Shown piece by piece: positions 1 through 6,412 of a stretch of 8,740 bases of DNA. A model generated the notes under the pieces. It searched no databases and was not told the origin of the DNA. It saw only the letters and a list, made by a program, of their open reading frames with translations. Positions within the stretch are counted from its first letter, which is position 1. Each line of letters starts with the position of its first letter. Made by a program: the position numbers and the translations under genes. The stretch covers positions 1 to 8,740 of the forward strand of contig DKYL01000046.1 of the NCBI GenBank assembly GCA_002493325.1, read 5' to 3'. The stretch comes from Ruminococcaceae bacterium UBA7101 (lineage in GTDB: Bacteria > Bacillota > Clostridia > Oscillospirales > Acutalibacteraceae).

Positions 1-57
1 CTTTTAATTAATAATATAATATATTTATAGTATACTAAAAAATGTAAAAAGTCAATA

Positions 58-86
58 TAGACAACAGTTGACGGATTTGTTATAAT
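58..86 (+). promoter_or_regulatory. Sigma-A-type promoter of the femX-alr operon
   Basis: A -35 element TAGACA (58-63, five of six consensus bases) and a perfect -10 TATAAT (81-86) are separated by 17 bases. Transcription would start near 93, giving a leader of about 30 bases before the ATG at 123. The upstream flank (1-57) is very AT-rich and could act as an UP element. It is the only strong promoter seen for the two + strand genes. Confidence 0.75.
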
Positions 87-109
87 GAATAGTTAGAAAC
101 GGATTTGTT
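71..109 (+). repeat. 11-base direct repeat flanking the promoter start site
   Basis: The 11-mer ACGGATTTGTT occurs at 71-81 and again at 99-109. The first copy fills part of the -35/-10 spacer and touches the first base of the -10. The second lies in the untranslated leader just before the ribosome site. Two copies 28 bases apart around a start site could be an operator for a regulator, or a chance local duplication. No regulator gene is visible in the window. Confidence 0.4.
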
Positions 110-110
110 T

Positions 111-114
111 GGAG
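111..114 (+). promoter_or_regulatory. Ribosome binding site fixing the femX start at 123
   Basis: GGAG lies 8 bases before ATG 123. An in-frame TTG at 105 would add six residues, but it lies upstream of this site and has no ribosome site of its own at a suitable distance, so the ATG is preferred. Confidence 0.75.
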
Positions 115-122
115 ATTTAAAA

Positions 123-1160
123 ATGATTGTAAGAGTAAACAGTAATAATTTAGAAGAATATGAAAGCTTTATAAAAAAACATCCCAAGGGATTATTTCAG
201 CATTCATCAAAATGGGCAGGCGTTAAGGATGCCTGGAAATTTGAGGCAGTAATGCTTAAGGATGACAACGGTGAAATCAAGGGTACTGCGGCTGTTTTAA
301 TCAGGAGCATTCCTGTTATAAAGAAATCTCTTATGTACTGCTGCCGCGGCTTTGTGTGCGATGAAAATGATTTTGACACCTTTGACAAGCTCTTCAATGC
401 ACTGCTTGAGGTTGGCAAGGAATATGGTGCTTACTGCTTAAAAATTGACCCTGAAATCGTTGTTGAAAACAAAGCATTCAAGGCGCATTTAATTAAAAAA
501 GGCTTTATTGAATTAAACCCCGGTTGTATGGATTTTGAGAATGTGCAGCCAAGATTTGTATACTGCTTTGATTATAACGGTCTTAGCGAGGACGAGCTTA
601 TGCTCACCTTTAAGAGCGACTACCGCAACAGAATCAGAAAAGCGCCTAAAAAGGGTGTTGAGGTAAAAATATGCGGCAAAGAGGCTCTTGATGATTTTGT
701 AAGGATTATGAGTGAAACAGGCGAACGTGACGGCTTTTCAACAAGACCGAAGGAGTATTTTGCTAAAATTCTTGACTGTATGACAGACGATGCAAGGCTC
801 TATATGGCATATTACGAGGGAAAAGCAATTGCAGGAACTATTGCTATAAAATGGGGGCAGAATGTGATGAAGTACCAGTATGGTGCATCATCAAACGCAC
901 ACCGCAATGTCTACCCGAACTATGCTTTACAATGGGCTATGATGCAGTGGGGTATGGAATGCGGCTGCAAGGTATATGACTTCGGAGGTATTTCAGGTGA
1001 CTGCCAGAATCCGGATAATCCGCACTACGGACTTTGGAGATTCAAGCACGGCTTCGGCGGATATATGAAGGAGTTTGTGGGTGAATTTGACTATGTAATC
1101 AATAAGCCCGTATATAATTTATATAATCTTGCAACAAAGGTGCTTGAGAAAATAAGGTAA
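123..1160 (+). CDS. FemAB/FemX-family peptidoglycan aminoacyltransferase
   Basis: A protein of 345 residues from ATG 123. Members of this family transfer amino acids (Gly, L-Ser or L-Ala) from aminoacyl-tRNA to the peptide stem of lipid II or nascent peptidoglycan at the inner membrane face, building the cross-bridge. Two GNAT-like domains are expected. Recognition rests on the second half: GTIAIKWG, then YGASSNAHRN, then PNYALQW, then YDFGGISG, then GLWRFKHGFGG. The last two match the family YDFRG and GL..FK..FG blocks. No long coiled-coil arm is visible, so the length and layout resemble single-addition FemX rather than staphylococcal FemA/FemB. No signal peptide or membrane segment is seen. 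The racemase-family gene follows after 4 bases, and its AAGG site lies inside this gene's end, so the two are cotranscribed and probably coupled. The amino acid transferred cannot be read from sequence. Confidence 0.9.
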   Translation: MIVRVNSNNLEEYESFIKKHPKGLFQHSSKWAGVKDAWKFEAVMLKDDNGEIKGTAAVLIRSIPVIKKSLMYCCRGFVCDENDFDTFDKLFNALLEVGKEYGAYCLKIDPEIVVENKAFKAHLIKKGFIELNPGCMDFENVQPRFVYCFDYNGLSEDELMLTFKSDYRNRIRKAPKKGVEVKICGKEALDDFVRIMSETGERDGFSTRPKEYFAKILDCMTDDARLYMAYYEGKAIAGTIAIKWGQNVMKYQYGASSNAHRNVYPNYALQWAMMQWGMECGCKVYDFGGISGDCQNPDNPHYGLWRFKHGFGGYMKEFVGEFDYVINKPVYNLYNLATKVLEKIR

Positions 1161-1164
1161 AATT

Positions 1165-2238
1165 ATGAGCAGATATGTAATTGACAAAAAGCTACTTGAA
1201 GAGAATATAAAGCTGATTAAGGACAAGGCAGGCGTGCCCCTTATCGGCGTTGTCAAGGGCAACGGCTACGGCTTCGGTATTAAGGAATTCAGTACCATTC
1301 TTAAAGAGAACGGCATTAAAACCTTTGCTGTTACAGAGGTTGATGATATAGCGGAGTTAAAAGAAGTTCTTGACAATGAGGATATACTCGTTATGCGTTC
1401 AACCTGTATTGAGGATGAGGCAAGACTAGTTGCTGAAAACGGATGCATTGCTACCATTGGTTCTCTTAATTCAGCCACGGTTATGGACAAGGTATCCAAA
1501 GACCTCGGTGTAAAAACGAAATGCTATTTGAAAATAGACACAGGAATGGGACGCTACGGCTTTATGCCAATCGAGGTTGAAAGTGCAATCAGATGCTATG
1601 ATTTTGAAAACCTTGATTTCATCGGAGCGTACACACATTTTTCATCCGCATTCACGAATACAGAATTAACCAAGACTCAATTAGCCCTTTTTAAAGACAC
1701 CATGGCGCAGATTGAAAAGGCAGGTAAAAATGTCGGCATTCTTCACGCTGCCAACTCCCCTGCTCTGCTCAATGTCAGTGATGTATGCCTTGACAGTGTG
1801 AGAGTCGGCTCAGCCTTCACAGGCAGAGTAATAACACAGAGCAAAACAAAGCTGAACAGGCTCGGCAGGCTTGAGGCTGAGGTTATTGAAATCAAAACCG
1901 TACCTGCAGGCTACTCTGTTGGCTACAACGGACTTTATAAAACGAAAAGAGAAACGAAAATTGCCATTGTTCCTATCGGTCATTATGACGGCTTCGGACT
2001 GACAAAAGAAAAAGAGATAGCCGATCTGAGGTCCGTGCTGTCACAGCTGAAAAAATATCTGAATAAAAAACAGATGTATGTTAAAATCGAAGGCAGAATG
2101 TACAGCGTTATCGGTGAAATCGGGTTAAGCCATACCGCTGTCGATGTGACAGGCAGTGATGTAAAAATCGGTGACACGGCATCCGTTGACATTTCACCGC
2201 TTATGGTAAATCCGAGAATTAAAAGAGTTTATGAATAA
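1165..2238 (+). CDS. alr: Alanine racemase family protein (fold type III PLP), variant active site
   Basis: A 357-residue protein with the alanine racemase layout: an N-terminal PLP barrel and a C-terminal beta domain. Alr interconverts L- and D-Ala for cell wall synthesis. Retained residues are the PLP lysine K31 in VVKGNGYGFG, R130 in KIDTGMGRYG, H158 in THFSS, H194 and S198 in HAANSPA, R213 in DSVRVG, and the opposing catalytic tyrosine Y258 in VGYNGLYKT. Departures are equally clear. The usual GYADG is GHYDG (His273 for Tyr), CMDQ is GLSH (319-323 region), the usual Tyr before the C-terminal RVPR is Pro350, and VKANAYGHG is VKGNGYGFG. About 20 extra charged residues sit around 277-305. 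The AAGG site at 1154-1157 is 7 bases from the ATG. It is the second gene of an operon with the FemX-like enzyme, suggesting a cell-wall role. The family call is firm; alanine as the substrate is not, and the symbol is family-level only. Confidence 0.85.
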   Translation: MSRYVIDKKLLEENIKLIKDKAGVPLIGVVKGNGYGFGIKEFSTILKENGIKTFAVTEVDDIAELKEVLDNEDILVMRSTCIEDEARLVAENGCIATIGSLNSATVMDKVSKDLGVKTKCYLKIDTGMGRYGFMPIEVESAIRCYDFENLDFIGAYTHFSSAFTNTELTKTQLALFKDTMAQIEKAGKNVGILHAANSPALLNVSDVCLDSVRVGSAFTGRVITQSKTKLNRLGRLEAEVIEIKTVPAGYSVGYNGLYKTKRETKIAIVPIGHYDGFGLTKEKEIADLRSVLSQLKKYLNKKQMYVKIEGRMYSVIGEIGLSHTAVDVTGSDVKIGDTASVDISPLMVNPRIKRVYE

Positions 2239-2241
2239 CAT

Positions 2242-2276
2242 TCAAAAAAGCAGTTCATCGTGAACTGCTTTTTTGA
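2242..2276. terminator. Bidirectional intrinsic terminator between convergent operons
   Basis: A perfect 16-bp inverted repeat (left arm 2242-2257, loop TCG 2258-2260, right arm 2261-2276) has a GCAGTTCA/TGAACTGC core flanked by A6 on the left and T6 on the right. Read either way, the stem ends in a U-run. It starts 4 bases after the racemase stop (2238) and lies 12 bases past the end of the - strand gene at 2288, so it serves both operons. Confidence 0.93.
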
Positions 2277-2287
2277 TGCTATGACAA

Positions 2288-2860
2288 TTATATTACTTGT
2301 TCAATAAGTGTATTTCCGTTCTCATCAAGCAGTCTGACTGTTTTTTTTAGATGAACAACGCTTTCATCACTATCGAAATCACTGTCGGTGAATACACAAA
2401 CAAAGGGATTGGTTGGGTCAAGCTCTCGCATAACGGTTTCGACATTATCAACAGTAATTTCAAAGGCAGCAGCTTGCTGAGAATTACTGCCGTAAAACAC
2501 ATATGAATATTTTGTATTATAACGATTCATCGAACTGAAGCTGAAATTAATTTCATCATTCATAAGATAAGTATCGGTTGGTTTATAATATCTGTCTGTA
2601 GACTTAATAAGACCAAATGGGGCTCTGTGATAAAAAGTTAAATAGGATTGACCGTAAGGAGAGGTTTCTATTTTATATTTTTGATATTCACAGCCATAAT
2701 CTGCTCCGTCTACAATCTGTGTATATGTTGCATTATTGCCAAGCCCGTCGGATATTTTTTCACTTGAAACGGTTGAACTGAAAAAAATAAAAATATTAAA
2801 GCCGAAAATACACAAAAGCAAAACCACTGCTGCAATGATTGATTTCTTTACTTTAGACAT
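2288..2860 (-). CDS. Unrecognised membrane-anchored extracytoplasmic protein
   Basis: A 190-residue protein I do not recognise. A short basic N-terminus (KVKK) is followed by one hydrophobic segment at about residues 7-28. There is no lipobox, and no clear signal peptidase I site, so it is probably a signal anchor with the remainder outside the cell. The exported part (about 30-190) is rich in Tyr, Ser, Asn, Asp and short alternating strands, suggesting a beta fold. It has two Cys outside (C57, C155) that could pair, and no recognisable catalytic motif. The ATG is well supported by GGAGG at 2868-2872, 7 bases upstream and lying inside the end of the preceding FliB-like gene. The two genes are separated by only 2 bases, so translation is probably coupled. 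It is the last gene before the terminator at 2242-2276. Confidence 0.8.
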   Translation of the reverse strand: MSKVKKSIIAAVVLLLCIFGFNIFIFFSSTVSSEKISDGLGNNATYTQIVDGADYGCEYQKYKIETSPYGQSYLTFYHRAPFGLIKSTDRYYKPTDTYLMNDEINFSFSSMNRYNTKYSYVFYGSNSQQAAAFEITVDNVETVMRELDPTNPFVCVFTDSDFDSDESVVHLKKTVRLLDENGNTLIEQVI

Positions 2861-2862
2861 AG

Positions 2863-3822
2863 TTAATCCTCCAGCTTATTTTTAAGCTCATTTACAGACA
2901 GACATTTTGCCTCCTTCAGCAATTTTTTATACCTGTCCATATTATACTGTGAATGCTCGGTTTCCTTGCTCCAGAGGTGAATGGTCCAGCTATCCTCACC
3001 AAAATATGTAACAATCAACACACCTATAACAGCCATTTTGATTTTTGAAAGAACATCATAATCATTTACTGCTGTTAAAAAATACCGAAATATAAAATAC
3101 GACGCAATATTTTCGTTAACCACCTTGTCTGACACGGGCTTGGCTGCACCGTTATCTATCTTATCAAGCCACTGGGGGTTGATAAGCTCAGGATTGCGGA
3201 AAACATCAAAAAAAGCAATAGGGTTGTCCCCTTCCTGATATTCTTCCAAATCCTGCTGAATTTCCACACCGAAATCAAGCAGCTTAATCAGTCTTTGATT
3301 GACAGGCAAGCTTCTGTCCTGCACAATATCAAAGGCTTTTTTTCTTGCCCTTGTCAAGTAAAAATAAGTCTGTGCATCAATTTCATTAAGCTCAGGCGGT
3401 AAATCGTTAAGCTCGTCAACAAAGTGCATAGGCTCTGTTAATTCCCACATCATATCGCTTGCCACAGGGCAGGAAAAAGAAACACCCATTTCACGTGTGC
3501 CGCCGAAATCATTGATGAATCTCGGGAACATACGGCAGGTATAGGGAGTATGCTCTGCGCCGATTGCAATATGCATATCACAAAGATTCTCATGATTTAA
3601 AAAAGGACAGCGTTTTTTGTGGGCAAGTCTGAATATTGTATTGCCGAATTCATCCTTATCAAGCACGCTGTCAATTTTCTTTCTTATATCGCCTGTGAGC
3701 ATTTTATAATATTCCAGTGACTGCGCATCGGCATCAACCTCCCAGCCCTGACAGCAGGAATCGGGGCAGTCACCGGCAATACATTTAAAGTCCTTATAAA
3801 AGGACGGAGTTCTCAAAATCAT
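2863..3822 (-). CDS. fliB: FliB-like (flagellin lysine-N-methylase family) Cys-cluster protein
   Basis: A 319-residue cytoplasmic protein whose N-terminal third carries the family cysteine pattern: C14 and C19 with C23-C24 in C-x4-C-x3-CC, then C72 in CPFL, C81 in LCDMH, C96 in PYTCRMFPR, and C118 in FSCPV. Such clusters bind metal; the Salmonella FliB enzyme, which methylates flagellin lysines, is reported to depend on a [4Fe-4S] cluster. Most clostridial homologues carry the flagellin methylase name only by similarity. No flagellar gene is visible here, so the true target is unknown and the symbol is family-level only. The gene is 24 bases downstream of the cysteine-synthase-family gene and 2 bases upstream of a membrane-anchored protein, so it is an operon member. 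The ATG at 3822 has a modest AGGT site 8 bases upstream (3831-3834). The region after about residue 125 is helical and has no motif I can name. Confidence 0.78.
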   Translation of the reverse strand: MILRTPSFYKDFKCIAGDCPDSCCQGWEVDADAQSLEYYKMLTGDIRKKIDSVLDKDEFGNTIFRLAHKKRCPFLNHENLCDMHIAIGAEHTPYTCRMFPRFINDFGGTREMGVSFSCPVASDMMWELTEPMHFVDELNDLPPELNEIDAQTYFYLTRARKKAFDIVQDRSLPVNQRLIKLLDFGVEIQQDLEEYQEGDNPIAFFDVFRNPELINPQWLDKIDNGAAKPVSDKVVNENIASYFIFRYFLTAVNDYDVLSKIKMAVIGVLIVTYFGEDSWTIHLWSKETEHSQYNMDRYKKLLKEAKCLSVNELKNKLED

Positions 3823-3846
3823 TTTATTTTACCTATGAAATAAAGA

Positions 3847-4779
3847 TTAATCATTTTCAAACAGAGGAGTAGAAAAATATCTTTCTGCAGTATCGGGAAG
3901 AACAGTGACAACGGTCTTGCCCTTGCCCAGCTTTTTGGCAAGTTTTTTTGCTGCGGCAACATTTGTTCCGCTGCTGATACCGCACATAATACCCTCAAGC
4001 CTTGCAAGATCCTTTGAGGTCTGAATCGCTTCCTCGTCGGTAATGATACAGATATCCTCATAAATATTCTGATTTAAAATATCAGGAATAACACCGTCGC
4101 CGATACCCATCTGATTATGCGTACCGACTGTGCCGCCCGCAAGAATTGCCGCATTTTCAGGCTCAACTGCCCAAATCGTAATCTGTGGATTCTGTGCCTT
4201 AAGCACCTCGCCGATACCTGTTATTGTTCCGCCTGTGCCGATACCGGAGCAAAAGCCGTCTATCGGACCTGCAACCTGCTCCAATATCTCAAGTCCTGTA
4301 TGATGACGGTGCACCATGGGATTTGCAGGATTTTCAAACTGCTGAGGGATATAGACATTTGGATTTTCCTCCCTCATTTTAATAGCAGTTGCAAGACATT
4401 TCTCAATACAGTCGCCGATATTGCCTGCATCGTGAATTAAAATAACCTTTGCACCATAGTGCTCAACAAGCATTCTGCGTTCACGTGAAACGGAATCAGG
4501 CATAATGATAACTGTCTTATAGCCTCTGACAGCACCGACAAGAGCCAGACCTATGCCCTGATTGCCGCTTGTTGGCTCAACAATGATTGTATTTTCATGG
4601 ATTAGACCCTTTGCCTCAGCATCGCAAATCATATTGTAAGCCGTTCTTGTTTTGATTGAGCCGCCCACATTAAGACCTTCAAATTTAACAAGAATATCCG
4701 CTGCGTCATCATCAACCATTTTATTTAATCTAACCATAGGTGTATGACCTATGGCATCAAGCACATTATTATAAACCAT
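3847..4779 (-). CDS. cysK: Cysteine synthase family protein (PLP fold type II)
   Basis: A 310-residue protein, the usual CysK length. CysK makes L-cysteine from O-acetylserine and sulfide in the cytoplasm. Motifs in order: GHTPMVRL (11-18); PLP lysine K43 in GGSIKTR; the substrate loop TSGNQ (70-74); QFENPANP (147-154); the phosphate-binding GTGGT (181-185); GIGDGVIP (225-232); GISSGTN (267-273); and DTAERYFST near the C-terminus. Compared with textbook CysK, TSGNT reads TSGNQ, the NP-x-GSVKDR stretch reads NVGGSIKTR, and GIGAGF reads GIGDGV. A different activated-serine substrate or sulfur donor is therefore possible. The ATG has AAGGGG 7 bases upstream (4787-4792). A candidate promoter (4809-4837) lies just upstream, so this gene heads an operon with the FliB-like gene and the membrane protein at 2288-2860. 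Confidence 0.88.
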   Translation of the reverse strand: MVYNNVLDAIGHTPMVRLNKMVDDDAADILVKFEGLNVGGSIKTRTAYNMICDAEAKGLIHENTIIVEPTSGNQGIGLALVGAVRGYKTVIIMPDSVSRERRMLVEHYGAKVILIHDAGNIGDCIEKCLATAIKMREENPNVYIPQQFENPANPMVHRHHTGLEILEQVAGPIDGFCSGIGTGGTITGIGEVLKAQNPQITIWAVEPENAAILAGGTVGTHNQMGIGDGVIPDILNQNIYEDICIITDEEAIQTSKDLARLEGIMCGISSGTNVAAAKKLAKKLGKGKTVVTVLPDTAERYFSTPLFEND

Positions 4780-4808
4780 ATTACAACCCCTTAAAATCTA
4801 TCTAATAC

Positions 4809-4837
4809 ATTTTACACATTTCGTGCAAAAAAGGCAA
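4809..4837 (-). promoter_or_regulatory. Candidate promoter of the cysK-fliB operon
   Basis: On the - strand, TTGCCT (4837-4832, four of six -35 bases) and TAAAAT (4814-4809, five of six -10 bases) are separated by exactly 17 bases. They lie in the 87-base gap upstream of cysK, giving a leader of about 20-30 bases. No T-box or other riboswitch fits in so short a leader. No terminator is seen for the preceding esterase gene, so readthrough from upstream is possible as well. Confidence 0.5.
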
Positions 4838-4866
4838 TAGATATTTGAACTATAAAAAATAATCTG

Positions 4867-5511
4867 CTATTTTTCAAGTAATTTAATAATTTCAGCGGTT
4901 TCAACCTCATAGCCGAAAACATTCGGATGAAGTCCGTCATATGTATATTTATTGTTAAACATACCGTTGCCGTCGGACAGCTTTTCCGTCAAATCAAGCA
5001 CGGTAATTCCATATCTTTTTTCAAAAATATCCAGCTTATCATTCAGTTTTCCGATAACGGCATTTTTCTTTTTAATGTATCTGCTGTTTTTTCCGCCCAC
5101 AGGAAAAACCTTTAAAAGAATTATTTTTGTATCGGGGCAGAAATCACGTGTTTTACAGATAATTTCCTCAATATTTGAAAAAACATATTCTTCATCTGCA
5201 CCAACGCTTATATCATTCGTTCCGATTAAATAAACGACATTCTTCGGCATAAGACATAAAACATTGCTCTGCAGACGCTCAAGCAGTCTGTCACTTGTGT
5301 CACCGCTGATACCGCGGTTATACACCTCAAGTGCATTTCTTTTTTCATACTCGCGGTAAAGCTCCATATTGCAGATTTCCGTAATAGAATCCCCTGCAAT
5401 AACAGTCTGATTTTTCTTGCAGTAATGCTTGTTGAGATGTGCAAAATTCGTCGCTTTATTCTGCTTTTCTGCATTATATGCTGTTCTTTTTCTAAATCTT
5501 TTTAAATTCAT
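4867..5511 (-). CDS. SGNH/GDSL-family hydrolase (esterase or lipase-like)
   Basis: A 214-residue protein with the four SGNH blocks in order: nucleophile S42 in AGDSIT, oxyanion glycine in NRGISGD (about 67-70), N99 in GTND, and the D192/H195 pair in YDGLHP. These enzymes hydrolyse ester or acyl groups on lipids, sugars or cell-wall polymers. It has no signal peptide or membrane segment: the first 36 residues are basic and polar, so it is probably cytoplasmic and acts on a soluble acylated or acetylated substrate. ATG 5511 has only a weak AAAGAGA-type ribosome site overlapping the end of the preceding MBL gene, 13 bases away, suggesting coupled translation. It appears to be the last gene of the lemA group, with no hairpin terminator after its TAG. 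All catalytic residues are present; the substrate cannot be told. Confidence 0.87.
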   Translation of the reverse strand: MNLKRFRKRTAYNAEKQNKATNFAHLNKHYCKKNQTVIAGDSITEICNMELYREYEKRNALEVYNRGISGDTSDRLLERLQSNVLCLMPKNVVYLIGTNDISVGADEEYVFSNIEEIICKTRDFCPDTKIILLKVFPVGGKNSRYIKKKNAVIGKLNDKLDIFEKRYGITVLDLTEKLSDGNGMFNNKYTYDGLHPNVFGYEVETAEIIKLLEK

Positions 5512-5524
5512 AAATTATTCTCTT

Positions 5525-6397
5525 TCACTTATGCTTCCAAAGCATTTTATTATCTTCAAAACAATACTCAATTCTGCCGTCATCACACAGGTATGATAAA
5601 TAGGACCTGATTGTGCTGCCGATTAAAACATACTGATTTGTGTTCATCACAAGTGCGTATTTGTCAAATATCTGCTTCAATACATCCTCAAAGGTAACAG
5701 GCTTTTCACAAACATGATAGATTGTTTCGGATATTTCACTGACCTTATCCCTGTTCAGCTTAATTAGAGCACCGATATTTTCCGTTGCTTCACAGTGTGA
5801 CGGAATAAACATTTTGCCTTCTGTTTTTTCAAGCTCATCCAGCGTTGAAAGAAACGCTCTCACATCATAAATAAAAAACAGATGATATTTACGGATTGTT
5901 TCCTCGCTGAAAAGCGAATCGGCAAGAAACAGAACATTATCCGATGTTCTTATTCCAATCATATCAAAAAAATGACCCTTAAGAACAAAGTACTCCAAGC
6001 CCTCAGGCAGATTATTTTCAATCGGTTTTGCAGCCGTATCCTTAGCCATAAGAAATTTATTTTTAAGACCTTTGAAAGGATAGCCGCCGTAAAGGAATGA
6101 AGGCTCAAGCAAGGTGTGCTGTGTAAAGCTTTGTTCCATACCATAGGCATAAATATCACAGCCTGTTCGGTCTGCAATGATTTTATTGCCGCCGATATGG
6201 TCGGCATTTGAATGGGTATTGATAATACCCTTGACCTTCCAGCCCTGCTCATTAATTATTTTTAAAATCTTACGACCTGCGTCTTTATCATTGCCGCTGT
6301 CAATCAGATAGACATTATGATCATCAGTCCTATATATTCCTATGTTCGTAGGATTTTTAATATAATAGGTCTTTTCACCGACCTGAATTAATTCCAT
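5525..6397 (-). CDS. MBL-fold metallo-hydrolase with altered HxHxDH motif
   Basis: A 290-residue metallo-beta-lactamase-fold protein. The metal motif is INTHSNADHIGGN, so H62-S-N64-A-D66-H67 has Asn where the second His of HxHxDH normally is. Other ligands are visible: H142 in LKGHFFD, D160 in LFLADSLF and H201 in IPSHCEA. The Asn codon is AAT at 6208-6206, with clean reading frame on both sides. With D66, H67 and H201 kept, one metal site looks complete and the other weakened. The last 60 residues (about 233-290) resemble a winged-helix segment of the kind appended to some MBL hydrolases. No signal peptide is seen. The start has a strong AAGGAG at 6404-6409, 6 bases from ATG. It lies 15 bases after the DUF2207 gene and 13 before the GDSL gene. 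It could be a thioesterase, glyoxalase-II-like or phosphodiesterase enzyme; the substrate is unknown. Confidence 0.85.
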   Translation of the reverse strand: MELIQVGEKTYYIKNPTNIGIYRTDDHNVYLIDSGNDKDAGRKILKIINEQGWKVKGIINTHSNADHIGGNKIIADRTGCDIYAYGMEQSFTQHTLLEPSFLYGGYPFKGLKNKFLMAKDTAAKPIENNLPEGLEYFVLKGHFFDMIGIRTSDNVLFLADSLFSEETIRKYHLFFIYDVRAFLSTLDELEKTEGKMFIPSHCEATENIGALIKLNRDKVSEISETIYHVCEKPVTFEDVLKQIFDKYALVMNTNQYVLIGSTIRSYLSYLCDDGRIEYCFEDNKMLWKHK

Positions 6398-6412
6398 AAT
6401 AAACTCCTTATT

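Noticed and set aside
28..37. Palindrome TAGTATACTA as an operator
   Set aside because: It is perfect but short and lies in a very AT-rich stretch where such palindromes arise easily; no second copy was seen.
68..86. TTGACG followed by TATAAT as a promoter
   Set aside because: Only 7 bases separate them. The TAGACA at 58-63 with a 17-base spacer is the workable -35.
105..122. TTG start giving six extra residues on the FemX-like protein
   Set aside because: GGAG at 111-114 lies after the TTG and is ideally placed for ATG 123; the extra residues have no support.
3819..4061. Open frame of 80 residues on the - strand between cysK and the FliB-like gene
   Set aside because: It is mostly a shifted frame of the cysK 3' end with no recognisable protein features.
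4117..4440. Open frame of 107 residues on the + strand
   Set aside because: It lies wholly antisense to the cysteine synthase gene, has no ribosome site or family resemblance, and is Cys-rich by codon mirroring.
4780..4808. T-box or S-box riboswitch before cysK
   Set aside because: The leader left after the candidate promoter is only 20-30 bases, too short for either fold.
4838..4866. Terminator after the GDSL hydrolase gene
   Set aside because: Only about 4 bp of possible stem (ATAG/CTAT) can be drawn and it has no GC core, so it is not a convincing terminator.
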